From Amycolatopsis nivea (GTDB lineage Bacteria > Actinomycetota > Actinomycetes > Mycobacteriales > Pseudonocardiaceae), in assembly GCF_004522235.1 (NCBI RefSeq), contig NZ_SDLT01000047.1, forward strand, positions 13,584 through 67,620: 54,037 bases of DNA, given 5' to 3'. Positions 8,699 to 17,571 of this stretch are shown in pieces. The translations under genes were made by a program, and so were the position numbers. The stretch's first letter is position 1; each line of letters opens with the position of its first letter. The notes below the pieces were generated by a model. The model was not told the origin of the DNA. It did not search any database and saw only the letters and a list, made by a program, of their open reading frames with translations.

Positions 8699-9655
8699 TT
8701 ACGCCGCCCCTGACACCGTGAAGAAGATCAGGCTGCCGATTCCGGCGACCGCGCAGTAGATGGCAAAGGGGGTCAAGGTGCGCGTTTCAAAGTATTTCGT
8801 CAGAAAACGGACAGAAATGTAGGACGCCACGAACGCGACCACGCTGCCGGCCAACGCCGGGCCGAGCGACGGCTGGTTCTCCGGCGTGAACAGCGACGGC
8901 ATCTTCAGCGCGCCCGCGGCGAGGATCACCGGGGTCGCCAGCAGCCAGGCGAACCGGGCGGCGTCCTCGTGGTCGAGCCCGCGCCGCAGCCCGGCCACCA
9001 TGGTGATGCCGGAGCGGCTGATTCCGGGCAGCAGAGCCAAAATCTGCGCCGAACCGATGAGCACGGCCTCTTTCACGCTCAGCTTGGACAACCGGAGGTC
9101 GGTGGCCTCGTCGACGGTCACCGCGCGCATCACCATCGTCTCCTCGGCGCTGAAGTCGATCGTCTCCTCCTCGCGCGCGACCCGCGCGACCTCCGGCTTG
9201 GGCTTCCGGGAGAACTTCTCCGCGGCGTAGAGCACGCCGCCGTTGAGCGCGAGGAAGATCGCCGACGGCACCGGTTTGCCGAGGACGTCGCGCAGCAGGC
9301 TTTCCAGCAGCAGCCCGGCGATCCCGACCGGGATCGTGGCGAGGATGAGCAGCCACGCGAGCCGCTGGTCGGCCGTGCGGACCTCGCGGTCGCGGACCGA
9401 CGTCCACAGGCCGGTGACGATGCGCACCCAGTCGCGCCGGAAGAAGAGGATCAGCGCGATCGCGGTGGCGACGTGCATCGCCACCAGCACGGCGAGATAC
9501 GGCGAATCCTTCCCGATGCTCAGGTCGCGTCCCCAGCTTCCGCCGACGAGCGCGGGCAACAGGACGCTGTGCCCGAGACTGGACACCGGAAACAATTCCG
9601 ACACGCCTTGCAAAGCGCCGACGACAATGGACTCGAGGTAGCTGACCGCGGACAT
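8699..9655 (-). CDS. uppP: Undecaprenyl-diphosphate phosphatase (UppP/BacA)
   Basis: A 318-aa membrane phosphatase that recycles C55-PP to the undecaprenyl-phosphate carrier used in peptidoglycan and wall-polymer assembly; high levels give bacitracin resistance. Both family motifs are intact: GxxELFPVSSLGH at residues 18-29 (catalytic Glu and Ser) and the PGISRSG loop around 215-221 with the essential Arg. An acidic, charged loop of about 50 residues (roughly 150-200), rich in Glu and Lys, separates the two halves and is longer than in E. coli BacA; this looks like a lineage feature. GAAAGG lies 8 bases before the ATG. It leads the uppP-ctaG unit. Confidence 0.95.
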   Translation of the reverse strand: MSAVSYLESIVVGALQGVSELFPVSSLGHSVLLPALVGGSWGRDLSIGKDSPYLAVLVAMHVATAIALILFFRRDWVRIVTGLWTSVRDREVRTADQRLAWLLILATIPVGIAGLLLESLLRDVLGKPVPSAIFLALNGGVLYAAEKFSRKPKPEVARVAREEETIDFSAEETMVMRAVTVDEATDLRLSKLSVKEAVLIGSAQILALLPGISRSGITMVAGLRRGLDHEDAARFAWLLATPVILAAGALKMPSLFTPENQPSLGPALAGSVVAFVASYISVRFLTKYFETRTLTPFAIYCAVAGIGSLIFFTVSGAA

Positions 9656-9810
9656 TCACGAAGCCTTTCTCGCCGCAGTTCGGGCATTCCGCGGAAAAGC
9701 TACCGAGGATCGGGTTAACTCCGAGCAAGCCGGGCGGGAACAGACGCAGCCGACACTTTCCGGCCACGCTTTGTTCATCCCGTTCACATCCATGAACATC
9801 AATCATGTAC

Positions 9811-9839
9811 TTGACCAGTGTTCTCTCGATGTCTTAGCG
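9811..9839 (+). promoter_or_regulatory. Candidate promoter for the beta-helix protein gene
   Basis: TTGACC at 9811-9816 and TTAGCG at 9834-9839 are separated by 17 bases. The -35 is good, the -10 weak. Just upstream, GTTCA (9782-9786) and TGAAC (9793-9797) form an inverted repeat inside an AT-richer stretch, a possible regulator site. Confidence 0.4.
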
Positions 9840-9889
9840 TGAGCGCACGCCGCATCCGAAGTCATCGAGCCTCGACGAGGAGGGTTGGA

Positions 9890-10864
9890 ATGCGCGTCCG
9901 CGACCGAGTTCTGGCAGCCACTGCCGGAGCCGCAGCACTGCTCGCACTCGCCACGCCCGCGGCGTCCGCCGGGACCGTCCCGGTCAAGAACTCCGCCGAG
10001 CTGAAGACGGCGCTGGCCTCGGCCAAGCCGGGCACCACGATCCAGCTGGCCGCGAACACCACCTACACCGGCAACTTCAAGGCCGCCGCCAGCGGCACCG
10101 CGAACGGGCGCATCACGCTCACCGGCCCGCGCAGCGCGGTCGTGCAGGCGTCCGGCGGCCGCACCATCGAGCTGACCGGCAGCTACTGGACGCTGTCCGG
10201 GTTCACCGTCACCGGCGGCCAGAAGGGCGTGATGGCGCTCGGCGTCAACCACACGCTGGTCGACGGGCTCAAGGTGACCGGCATCGGCAACGAGGGCATC
10301 CACTTCCAGCACGGCAGCAGCGACAACGTCGTGCAGAACTCCGAAATCTCCGACACCGGCAAGGAAAACGGCGGGTTCGGCGAGGGCATCTACTTCGGTT
10401 CGGCCAAGAGCAACTGGCCGGACGGGCAGCCCGATCACAGCGACCGCAACAAGGCGATCGGCAACAAGATCGGGCCGAACGTGCGCGCGGAATCGATCGA
10501 CGTCAAGGAAGGCACCACCGGCGGCGAACTGCGCGGCAACACCTTCGACGGCACCGGGCAGAGCGGCGAGAACTACGCCGACAGCTGGGTCGACGTGAAG
10601 GGCAACGGGTACCTGGTCACCGGCAACAAGGGCAGCAAGGTCTTCGTGCACGACGCGACCTACGGGTCGTTCGAGGTCCACGTGCAGCTCGACGGCTGGG
10701 GCCAGAACAACACCTTCTCGGACAACACCGCGGACGTGCAGGCGCCCTCGGCCTACGGTTTCTACGTGGTCAAGGCGGCCACCGGGAACAAGGTCTGCGC
10801 CAGCAACAAGGTGACGAACGCCGGGAAGGGCTTCGCGAACGTAGCCGCGACACCAGGCTGCTGA
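9890..10864 (+). CDS. Secreted right-handed parallel beta-helix protein (pectate lyase-like)
   Basis: A 324-aa exported protein with a Sec signal peptide: basic N-terminus, Ala/Leu-rich core and a PAASA cleavage region near residue 27. The rest is built of short beta-strand coils with recurrent Asn, Gly and Val-rich turns (GITLTG, LVDGLKVTGIGNEGIHFQ, NVVQNSEISDTG and similar), typical of PbH1-repeat proteins such as pectate lyases and chondroitinase B-like enzymes. Two cysteines near the C-terminus could form a disulfide. No catalytic residues can be assigned, so the substrate, probably a polysaccharide, is unknown. GAGGAGGG precedes the ATG at 9890. It is monocistronic, with a promoter upstream and a hairpin after the stop. 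Confidence 0.8.
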   Translation: MRVRDRVLAATAGAAALLALATPAASAGTVPVKNSAELKTALASAKPGTTIQLAANTTYTGNFKAAASGTANGRITLTGPRSAVVQASGGRTIELTGSYWTLSGFTVTGGQKGVMALGVNHTLVDGLKVTGIGNEGIHFQHGSSDNVVQNSEISDTGKENGGFGEGIYFGSAKSNWPDGQPDHSDRNKAIGNKIGPNVRAESIDVKEGTTGGELRGNTFDGTGQSGENYADSWVDVKGNGYLVTGNKGSKVFVHDATYGSFEVHVQLDGWGQNNTFSDNTADVQAPSAYGFYVVKAATGNKVCASNKVTNAGKGFANVAATPGC

Positions 10865-10878
10865 CCGCGATCACAGAC

Positions 10879-10915
10879 GGGGGCCCGCTCAGCCCGGCGG
10901 CGGGGGCGGGCCCCC
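10879..10915 (+). terminator. Hairpin terminator after the beta-helix gene
   Basis: GGGGGCCCGC (10879-10888) pairs exactly with GCGGGCCCCC (10906-10915) around a 17-base loop, 15 bases after the stop codon. The next gene in the same direction starts 46 bases later. Confidence 0.75.
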
Positions 10916-10960
10916 ACCCTGCTTTTGAGATGCCGGGAGCTTTCGGGAAGAGTGCCCGGT

Positions 10961-11899
10961 ATGGACGAGCTCTACCCGCCGATCCCGGTGCGCGCCGACG
11001 GAATGCTGGACGTCGGCGACGGGCACCGGATCTACTGCCAGGAGGCCGGGAACCCGCAGGGGAAACCGGTGGTGGTGCTGCACGGCGGGCCCGGAAGCGG
11101 CATCGCCCCGATGACCCGGCGGCACTTCGACCCCGAGGCGTACCGCATCATCCTGTTCGACCAGCGCGGCGCCGGCCGCAGCACGCCCAACGCGGGCGAC
11201 GACCTGTCGGCGAACACGTTGTGGCACTTGGTGTCCGACATGGAGCTGCTGCGCGAACGGCTGAACATCGAACGCTGGCAGCTGTTCGGCGGGTCGTGGG
11301 GCTCGACGCTTGCCCTGGCGTATGCGGAAACCCATCCGTCGCGGGTGTCCGAGATGGTGCTGCGCGGGATTTTCACCGTGCGGCAGCGGGAACTGGACTG
11401 GCTTTACCGCGGTGGCGCGGCGAATCTCTTCCCCGCGGAGTGGGACGCTTTCCTGGAGCCGCTGGACAATGTGGACGATCCGCTCGCCGGGTACGCGGAA
11501 CTGCTTCACTCCCCCGACCGCGCGGTGCGTGAACGGGCCGCGATCGCTTGGAGCGTCTGGGAAGGCGCGACGGTGGCGTTGCTGCCGCAACAGTCCTTTG
11601 TGAACCAATACGCGAATCCGCAGTTCGCGCTGACGTTCGCTCGCCTTGCGGTGCACTACTTCCGGCATGGCGCGTGGCTCGAAGAAGGCCAGCTGATTCG
11701 CGACGCGGGGAAGCTCGCCGGGATCCCGGGCGTGCTGGTGCAGGGGCGTTACGACGCGGTGTGCCCGCCCATCACGGCGTATCAGCTCCACCGCGCCTGG
11801 CCCGGCTCGACGCTGAAGCTCACCGAATCCGCGGGACACGCCGTCACCGACCCGGGCATCCTCGCCGCTCTCCGCGAGGCCACCGACAGCTTCCGGTAA
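10961..11899 (+). CDS. pip: Prolyl aminopeptidase (alpha/beta hydrolase, S33 family)
   Basis: A 312-aa cytosolic peptidase releasing N-terminal proline from peptides. Family signposts are all seen: oxyanion-hole motif VVLHGGPGSG near residues 44-53, DQRGAGRSTP at about 67-76, the nucleophile elbow GGSWGS near 109-114, and the late catalytic Asp (QGRYDAVCP) and His (ESAGHAV). The length matches the family. A start 36 bases upstream is in frame, but the ATG at 10961 agrees with family alignments and has GGGAAG about 10 bases before it. It is probably transcribed alone, flanked by hairpin terminators. Confidence 0.92.
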   Translation: MDELYPPIPVRADGMLDVGDGHRIYCQEAGNPQGKPVVVLHGGPGSGIAPMTRRHFDPEAYRIILFDQRGAGRSTPNAGDDLSANTLWHLVSDMELLRERLNIERWQLFGGSWGSTLALAYAETHPSRVSEMVLRGIFTVRQRELDWLYRGGAANLFPAEWDAFLEPLDNVDDPLAGYAELLHSPDRAVRERAAIAWSVWEGATVALLPQQSFVNQYANPQFALTFARLAVHYFRHGAWLEEGQLIRDAGKLAGIPGVLVQGRYDAVCPPITAYQLHRAWPGSTLKLTESAGHAVTDPGILAALREATDSFR

Positions 11900-11903
11900 A
11901 AGT

Positions 11904-11944
11904 GTGAAGGGCTCCCTGCGGAATTCCCGCAAGGAGCCCTTCAC
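11904..11944. terminator. Bidirectional hairpin between pip and the permease gene
   Basis: GTGAAGGGCTCC (11904-11915) is perfectly complementary to GGAGCCCTTCAC (11933-11944), and the loop holds a further short GCGG/CCGC stem. It sits between two convergent genes (stops at 11899 and 11956) and can serve both. Confidence 0.85.
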
Positions 11945-11955
11945 GGACTTCGGAG

Positions 11956-12765
11956 CTAGATCCGGCCGCCGCTGGAGCTGTCGCCGCCGGAAAGCCGCTG
12001 TGCCAGGTACACCGGCACCGTCGAGACGATGATCAGCACCGCCGCGACCACGTTGACCACCGGGGCCTGGTTCGGCCGGAACAGGTTGTTGTAGATCCAG
12101 ATCGGCAGCGTTTCCATGCCGGTGCCGAGGGTGAACGTCGTCACGATGATCTCGTCGAACGACAGCGCGAAGGCGAGCAATCCGCCTGCCAGCAACGCGG
12201 ATCGCAGCATCGGGAACGTCACCAGGCGGAACGTCGTCATGCCGTCCGCGCCGAGATCCATGGACGCTTCTTCGAGATTCCCGCCCATCCGGCGCAACCG
12301 GGCGACGACGTTGTTGAACACCACCACGATGCAGAACGTGGCGTGCGCGACGATCGCCGTCATCAGCCCGAGGTCGAGCCCGAAGATCGTCCGGAACGCG
12401 TTGTTCAGCGCGATGCCGGTGACGATGCCGGGCAGCGCGATCGGCAGGATCACCAGCAGCGACAACGAGTTCCGGCCGAAGAACCGGTACTTCTGCAGCG
12501 CGAACGCGGCCATCGTGCCGAGCACCAAAGCGATCGCGGTCGCCGAGAGCCCGGCGATGACGCTGGTCCACAAGGCGTGCAGGGCGCCCTCGTTGGTGAT
12601 CGCCCTGCCCCACCATTCCAGGGTGAAGCTCTTGGGCGGCCAGCCGAACGTGGTGTCGGCGTTCACCGAGTTCAGCAGGACCACCAGCAGCGGGAAATAG
12701 ATCACCGCGAATCCGATGCCGAGCGCGGTCCACAACAGCACCCGGGCGGGTTTCGACATCCGCAC
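11956..12765 (-). CDS. ABC transporter permease, PotC-type (polyamine uptake)
   Basis: A 269-aa inner-membrane permease with six predicted helices and the binding-protein-dependent transport signature in the middle (the EEASMDLGADGMTTF segment, the EAA loop that contacts the ATPase). It belongs to the PotC/YdcV group of spermidine/putrescine importers. It is the last gene of the potA-D-B-C order read on the minus strand and is translated right after the PotB-type gene: the TAG of that gene overlaps an AGGAGA site 6 bases before the GTG start at 12765. An ATG two codons later is a possible alternative start. A hairpin follows it. Confidence 0.88.
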   Translation of the reverse strand: MRMSKPARVLLWTALGIGFAVIYFPLLVVLLNSVNADTTFGWPPKSFTLEWWGRAITNEGALHALWTSVIAGLSATAIALVLGTMAAFALQKYRFFGRNSLSLLVILPIALPGIVTGIALNNAFRTIFGLDLGLMTAIVAHATFCIVVVFNNVVARLRRMGGNLEEASMDLGADGMTTFRLVTFPMLRSALLAGGLLAFALSFDEIIVTTFTLGTGMETLPIWIYNNLFRPNQAPVVNVVAAVLIIVSTVPVYLAQRLSGGDSSSGGRI

Positions 12766-12774
12766 GGCGGTCTC

Positions 12775-13656
12775 CTAGAGGTTGTCCAGCGCACCGGTGC
12801 GACGCACCGCGGCCAGGTAGACGAGCATGATGACGACCGGAACCGTCGCGACGGTCGCGGCGAACGGCAGGTTGTTGGCCGCGCCGATGTTGTCGTACAC
12901 GACGTTGCCGAGCATCTGCGAGGTGCCGCCGACGATCTTCACCGCGATGTAGTCGCCGAGCGACAGCGAGAAGGTGAAGATCGAACCCGCGACGATCGCC
13001 GGGAACGTCAGCGGCAGGATCACCGAACGGAACGTGCGGAACGATTTCGCGCCGAGGTCGCCGGAAGCGTCCACCAGGGATGTCGGAAGCTTTTCCAGGC
13101 CCGCGTAGATCGGCAGGATCATGTACGGGAGCCAGAGGTAGGACAGCGTGATCACGGTCGCGGTGACGCCGTATCCCGGCCCGGACAGGCCGAGCGGGTC
13201 CAGCAGCCAGTTCAGCACCCCGTTGCCGGACAACAGGGTCCGCCACGCGTAGGCCTTCACCAGGTAGCTCGCCCACAGCGGCGTCATCACCATGATCACC
13301 AGCAGCCGCTGCGCCCGCGGCGACGCGAGCTTGGCCATGGCGAACGCCATCGGGAACGCGATCACCGCGTCGATCACCGTCACCAGCAGCGCGATGCCGA
13401 CAGTGCGGAACGTGATCGTGCGATAAACAGAATCACTGAAAAGAGTGACAAAGTTGTCGAAGGACCAGTCGGTGACCACCTTGCCGGTGAAGACGTCGGT
13501 GGACCAGAAGGCCGTGATGAAGAGGGCGGCGAGCGCGCCGAGGTAGGCCAGGCCGAGCCAGAGCATCGGCGCGGTGAGGAGAAGTCCGAGGCGCAGCTGG
13601 GGTTTGCGGTGGAAGAAAGCCGAGATGCGGTGACTCGGCGGGCTCACGGCGGTCAT
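12775..13656 (-). CDS. ABC transporter permease, PotB-type (polyamine uptake)
   Basis: A 293-aa permease with six hydrophobic helices. The EAA loop (SLVDASGDLGAKSFRTF) is recognisable about two-thirds along. It would form the heterodimeric channel with the PotC-type protein encoded just downstream. The N-terminus carries a soluble stretch of some 20 residues (FFHRKPQLRLG) before the first helix. Two hairpins lie between this gene and the upstream binding-protein gene, which would lower permease expression relative to the receptor, as is usual in importer operons. Confidence 0.88.
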   Translation of the reverse strand: MTAVSPPSHRISAFFHRKPQLRLGLLLTAPMLWLGLAYLGALAALFITAFWSTDVFTGKVVTDWSFDNFVTLFSDSVYRTITFRTVGIALLVTVIDAVIAFPMAFAMAKLASPRAQRLLVIMVMTPLWASYLVKAYAWRTLLSGNGVLNWLLDPLGLSGPGYGVTATVITLSYLWLPYMILPIYAGLEKLPTSLVDASGDLGAKSFRTFRSVILPLTFPAIVAGSIFTFSLSLGDYIAVKIVGGTSQMLGNVVYDNIGAANNLPFAATVATVPVVIMLVYLAAVRRTGALDNL

Positions 13657-13690
13657 GTCTTAGCGCTTTCGGGTGCGGAAGGGAGAAAAG

Positions 13691-13732
13691 CCGGGGGCTG
13701 CGGGAACATTGGGGAGGGCCCGCAACCCCCGG
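13691..13732 (-). terminator. Intra-operon hairpin 2, potD-potB gap
   Basis: Bases 13691-13704 (CCGGGGGCTGCGGG) pair with 13719-13732 with a single mismatch across a 14-base loop. Together with the next hairpin it fills the gap after the receptor gene and would act as an attenuator or an mRNA-stabilising end. Confidence 0.6.
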
Positions 13733-13740
13733 CGGGCTCA

Positions 13741-13771
13741 CGGACGCCGGCGCGGTGGGTACCGGCGTCCG
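13741..13771 (-). terminator. Intra-operon hairpin 1, just after the potD-type gene
   Basis: CGGACGCCGG (13741-13750) pairs exactly with CCGGCGTCCG (13762-13771) around an 11-base loop. It ends 10 bases past the stop codon of the receptor gene in the direction of transcription. Confidence 0.65.
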
Positions 13772-13781
13772 CGAGGGTCGG

Positions 13782-14990
13782 TCAACCCTTGATCTCGGTC
13801 CAGGCCCGGGTCCAGTCGCCGTAGTCCTTGCACTTGACGTCCGTGCGGCCGTCGAGGCACTGCGGGATCGGCGTGGTCCAGTACTGGATCTTGGCGGCGT
13901 ACGCGGCGTCGTTGGCGTGGTAGGTGTCGCACAGCGACTTGTCCTTGAACTCCGCACAGGCCTTGGAGTTCGCCGGGGCCTCACCGAAGTACTCGGCGAC
14001 CTGGGCGTTCACCTTCGGGCTCGTGATGTAGTCCATCCACTTGTACGCACACGTCTTGTGCTGCGACTTCGCGGACACCATCCAGGTGTCCGACCAGCCG
14101 GTCGCACCCTCGCTCGGCACCGTGGCCGCGATCGGCGCGCCCTCGCTCTTCGCGAGGTTCACCGTCACCTGCCAGGCCGTGCCGATCACGCCGTCGCCGC
14201 TCTTCAGCGACTGCGTTTCCTTGAGGTAGTCCGACCAGTACTCCTCGACCAGCGGGCGCTGCTTCTTGAGCAGGTCCGTGGCGGCCTTGAACTGCTTGTC
14301 GTCCAGGGCGTACGGGTTCTTGATGCCGAGGTCGGGCTGGTGCGCCATCAGGTACAGCGCGGCGTCGGCGATGTAGATCGGCGAGTCGTAGGCGATGACC
14401 TTGCCCTTGAACTGCGACTTCTCGTCGAACATCGGCGACCACGACTTCGGCTCCGGCTGCACCTTGTCGGTGCGGTAGGCCAGGACGTTCGCGCCCCAGC
14501 CGTGCGGGATGCCGTAGGCGACGTTGTTGACGCTGTTCCACGACTTGTTCTTGAGGAACGGGTAGATGTCGTTGTAGTTCGGCACGAGCGCGGTGTTGAC
14601 CGGCTCGACGTCGCCCGAGGCGACCAGGCGCAGCGAGGCGTCGCCGGACGCGGAAACCACGTCGTACTGCCCGGTCTTCATCAGCGTCACGGCCTCGTCG
14701 GAGGTGCCGAACGGCTTGACGTTGACCTTGCATCCGGTCTGCTGCTCGAACGGCGTGACCCAGTTGACCTTCGGGTCGTTCGAGCCGTTTTCCGCGTAAC
14801 CGGGCCACGCGAGCACGTTCAGCTGGCCTTCCGGCTGGCCGAGCTGCGTCAGCGCGTTCAGCTTCGGCGGCGTGAAGCCCTGTGCGCCCGGCGCCGACCC
14901 CGCTTTGGAGTCGGAGCCCGAGGTGCCGCAGGCAGCGAGCAGGAGGCTCACGCCGCACAGCCCTGCGAGCAGCGTCTTCCTGTTCTTCAT
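13782..14990 (-). CDS. Extracellular polyamine-binding lipoprotein, PotD-type
   Basis: A 402-aa receptor of a spermidine/putrescine-type ABC importer, tethered outside the membrane. The N-terminus is a lipoprotein signal with lipobox LLAAC and Cys21 as the lipidated residue. The mature part has the bilobal PotD fold signposts: LNVLAWPGYAENG near the start, the VNVKPFGTSDEAVTLMKTGQYDVVSASGD segment and a Trp/Tyr-rich C-terminal lobe. Several extra cysteines (QTGCK, KACAEF, SLCDTY, QCLDG, VKCKD) are unusual for PotD and probably form disulfides. Ligand identity (putrescine, spermidine, agmatine or a related amine) is inferred from neighbours, not shown by sequence. Confidence 0.88.
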   Translation of the reverse strand: MKNRKTLLAGLCGVSLLLAACGTSGSDSKAGSAPGAQGFTPPKLNALTQLGQPEGQLNVLAWPGYAENGSNDPKVNWVTPFEQQTGCKVNVKPFGTSDEAVTLMKTGQYDVVSASGDASLRLVASGDVEPVNTALVPNYNDIYPFLKNKSWNSVNNVAYGIPHGWGANVLAYRTDKVQPEPKSWSPMFDEKSQFKGKVIAYDSPIYIADAALYLMAHQPDLGIKNPYALDDKQFKAATDLLKKQRPLVEEYWSDYLKETQSLKSGDGVIGTAWQVTVNLAKSEGAPIAATVPSEGATGWSDTWMVSAKSQHKTCAYKWMDYITSPKVNAQVAEYFGEAPANSKACAEFKDKSLCDTYHANDAAYAAKIQYWTTPIPQCLDGRTDVKCKDYGDWTRAWTEIKG

Positions 14991-15016
14991 AGCGAGAGAA
15001 ACCTTCCCGTGAGGAA

Positions 15017-16093
15017 CTAGCCGGCTTCGGGGACCCGGAAACTGTGTTCGCGGCGCCAGCGCAGGCGAACGCGACCGTCGGCGAACTCGGTCGGCTCGCT
15101 GGTGTTCTGGCGGACAACGGACAATTGGCCCCCGGCATCGAGCGCGACAGCGTAGCGCACTGTCGACCCGGCATAAACGACATCCGTCACCGAACCGGTC
15201 GCGGACGTCTCGCCGGGGCCCGCCGGGGAAGCGAGATCGCCGTCGATGCGGATCTTCTCCGGCCGGATGCTGTACACGCCCGGCCTGCCGATCACCGCCT
15301 CCGCGCTGCGCCCGCTGAGCAGGTTCGACGTGCCCACAAACCCTGCCACGAAAGCGGTTGCCGGGCGTTCGTACACCTCGACCGGAGTACCGACCTGTTC
15401 GATGCGGCCCGCGTTGAACACGGCGATCCGGTCGCTCATCGTGAGCGCCTCGTCCTGATCGTGGGTGACGAAGACGAAGGTGATGCCGACCTCGCGCTGG
15501 ATCTGCTTGAGCTCGACCTGCATGGTCTGGCGCAGCTTGAGGTCAAGTGCGCCAAGGGGTTCGTCCAAAAGCAACACTTTCGGGCGATTCACTAGAGCGC
15601 GCGCAAGTGCTACGCGCTGCCGCTGTCCACCGGACATCTGCGACGGTTTGCGGTCGCCGTAGTCCTCCAGCCGCACCGTGCGCAGGGCTTCCTTCGCCCG
15701 GTCGCGGCGTTCGGCTTTCGCGACCCGCTTGACTTTCAGGCCGTACTCCACGTTCTGCTGCACCGTCATGTGCGGGAAGAGCGCGTAGTCCTGGAAAACC
15801 GTGTTCACGTCGCGGTCGAACGGAGCCAATTGGCTGACGTCCTTGCCTTCGAGTTCGATCGTGCCCGCGGTGGGCAGTTCGAACCCGGCGATCATCCGCA
15901 GCACGGTGGTCTTGCCGGAACCGGACGGGCCGAGCATCGAGAAGAACTCGCCGGGCGGGATGTCGAGGTCGACCCCGTCCACGGCGCGCACCTTGTCGAA
16001 GTGCTTTTCCAGTCCGGTGAGCCGGATCGCCGGCTGTCCGGTCTGCGGACGCCTTCCCGGCGGCCGGGTCTCGGCGGGGGCTTGATGGGGCAT
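15017..16093 (-). CDS. ABC transporter ATP-binding protein, PotA-type
   Basis: A 358-aa ATPase that powers the polyamine-type importer encoded downstream. Walker A GPSGSGKTT is at residues 55-63, the signature MSGGQRQRVALARAL near 153-167, Walker B LLLDEPLGALD near 174-184 and the H-loop THDQDEAL after it. A C-terminal TOBE regulatory domain covers about 270-350. A longer in-frame extension to 16321 reads into the preceding aldehyde dehydrogenase gene and is rejected. The ATG at 16093 has GGAAGG 6 bases before it. It sits 32 bases after the dehydrogenase stop, so the five genes form one operon. Confidence 0.92.
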   Translation of the reverse strand: MPHQAPAETRPPGRRPQTGQPAIRLTGLEKHFDKVRAVDGVDLDIPPGEFFSMLGPSGSGKTTVLRMIAGFELPTAGTIELEGKDVSQLAPFDRDVNTVFQDYALFPHMTVQQNVEYGLKVKRVAKAERRDRAKEALRTVRLEDYGDRKPSQMSGGQRQRVALARALVNRPKVLLLDEPLGALDLKLRQTMQVELKQIQREVGITFVFVTHDQDEALTMSDRIAVFNAGRIEQVGTPVEVYERPATAFVAGFVGTSNLLSGRSAEAVIGRPGVYSIRPEKIRIDGDLASPAGPGETSATGSVTDVVYAGSTVRYAVALDAGGQLSVVRQNTSEPTEFADGRVRLRWRREHSFRVPEAG

Positions 16094-16125
16094 GACAGGC
16101 CTTCCGATGGATCTGGTCACGACGG

Positions 16126-17541
16126 CTACAGCGCACTCATCACGTGCTTGACGCGGGTGTAGTCCTCGAGGCCGTACAGCGAGAGGTCCTTGCCGTAGCC
16201 GGACCGCTTGAACCCGCCGTGCGGCATCTCGGCCACGAGCGGAATGTGCGTGTTGATCCACACGCAACCGAAGTCGAGTTTCGCCGAGAACTTCATGGCT
16301 CGCTGGTGGTCCTTGGTCCACACCGAAGAGGCGAGGCCGTAGGGAACCCCGTTGGCGTGCTTGAGCGCCTCGTCGTCCTCAGTGAACCGCTGGACCGTGA
16401 TGACCGGGCCGAAGACCTCGTTCTGGATGATCTCGTCGTCCTGCTGGAGTCCGGAAACCACGGTGGCCTCGTAGAAGTAGCCCTCGTCGCCGGAGCGCCG
16501 TCCTCCACAGTGGACAGTCGCGTGCTCCGGCAGCCGGTCGACGAAACCGGCGACCTTTTCCAGCTGCGCGGCATTGTTGAGCGGGCCGAACGCGACGTCC
16601 TCGCCCGTGCCGGTCTTGTTCGCCTCGGCCTGGCGGGCGAGCGCGTTGACGAACGTGTCGTGCACGTCGTCGTGCACCAGCACGCGAGTCGCGGCCGTGC
16701 AGTCCTGGCCCGCGTTGAAATACCCGGCCGCCGCAATGGCTTCGGCGGCCGCTTCGAGGTCGGCGTCCGGGAACACGATCACCGGGGCCTTGCCGCCCAG
16801 TTCGAGGTGCACGCGCTTGACGTCGTGCGCCGCCGAACCGGCGACCTCGATGCCCGCTCGCACCGAACCGGTGATCGACACCATCGCCGGAATGTCGTGC
16901 TCCACCAACGCCCGTCCGGTGTCGCGGTCGCCGCAGATCACGTTGAACACGCCCGCGGGCAGGTGCTCGCCGCAGATCTCGGCGAGCAGCAGCGTCGAGG
17001 CAGGGGTGGTGTCGGACGGCTTGAGCACGATGGTGTTGCCCGCGGCGAGCGCGGGCGCGATCTTCCAGATCGCCATCATCAGCGGGTAGTTCCAGGGCGT
17101 CACCTGCGCGCAGACGCCGACCGGCTCGCGGCGGATGAACGACGTGTGGCCTTCCATGTACTCGCCGGCCGAACGGCCTTCGAGCACGCGCGCGGCGCCG
17201 GCGAAGAAGCGCACCTGGTCGATGACCGCGGGCAGCTCCTCCTCCATGGTCAGCGCGAACGGCTTGCCGGTGTCCTGCGCTTCGACCCGGATGATCTCCT
17301 CGCCGCGCGCCTCGAGCGCGTCGGCGATCTTCAGCAGTGCGAGCTGCCGCTGCGCCGGGGTGGTCTCGCGCCAGCTTTCGAACGCTTCCGCGGCGACCTT
17401 CAGCGCGCGGTCCACGTCCTCGGCGCCGGCCACCGGCGCGGTGCAGTACGCACGGCCGGTAACCGGGTCGACGATTTCCGCGACCTTTCCGGACAGCGAG
17501 TCGACGTAGGTCCCGCCGACGTAGTGCTTCAACTCCTGCAC
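16126..17541 (-). CDS. Aldehyde dehydrogenase, gamma-aminobutyraldehyde type
   Basis: A 471-aa NAD(P)-dependent aldehyde dehydrogenase. The catalytic Cys281 lies in FNAGQDCTAAT and the general-base Glu247 in LELGGK; the oxyanion Asn is in the PWNYPL segment at about 149-154. FNAGQDC and GKAPVIVFPDADL are typical of the betaine-aldehyde/aminobutyraldehyde group. Its place as first gene of the Pot-type importer operon suggests it oxidises 4-aminobutanal made from putrescine to GABA. The GTG at 17541 is chosen because AGGAGG lies 7 bases upstream. It is divergent from a GntR regulator, which probably controls it. Betaine-aldehyde or another amino-aldehyde is a possible alternative substrate. Confidence 0.88.
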   Translation of the reverse strand: MQELKHYVGGTYVDSLSGKVAEIVDPVTGRAYCTAPVAGAEDVDRALKVAAEAFESWRETTPAQRQLALLKIADALEARGEEIIRVEAQDTGKPFALTMEEELPAVIDQVRFFAGAARVLEGRSAGEYMEGHTSFIRREPVGVCAQVTPWNYPLMMAIWKIAPALAAGNTIVLKPSDTTPASTLLLAEICGEHLPAGVFNVICGDRDTGRALVEHDIPAMVSITGSVRAGIEVAGSAAHDVKRVHLELGGKAPVIVFPDADLEAAAEAIAAAGYFNAGQDCTAATRVLVHDDVHDTFVNALARQAEANKTGTGEDVAFGPLNNAAQLEKVAGFVDRLPEHATVHCGGRRSGDEGYFYEATVVSGLQQDDEIIQNEVFGPVITVQRFTEDDEALKHANGVPYGLASSVWTKDHQRAMKFSAKLDFGCVWINTHIPLVAEMPHGGFKRSGYGKDLSLYGLEDYTRVKHVMSAL

Positions 17542-17571
17542 GCGTGCGCCTCCTGACTCTCCGTGGCAGGA

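Noticed and set aside
10889..13276. 795-codon minus-strand frame
   Set aside because: It covers the prolyl aminopeptidase and a permease in the wrong frame and strand; an artefact of GC-rich codon bias.
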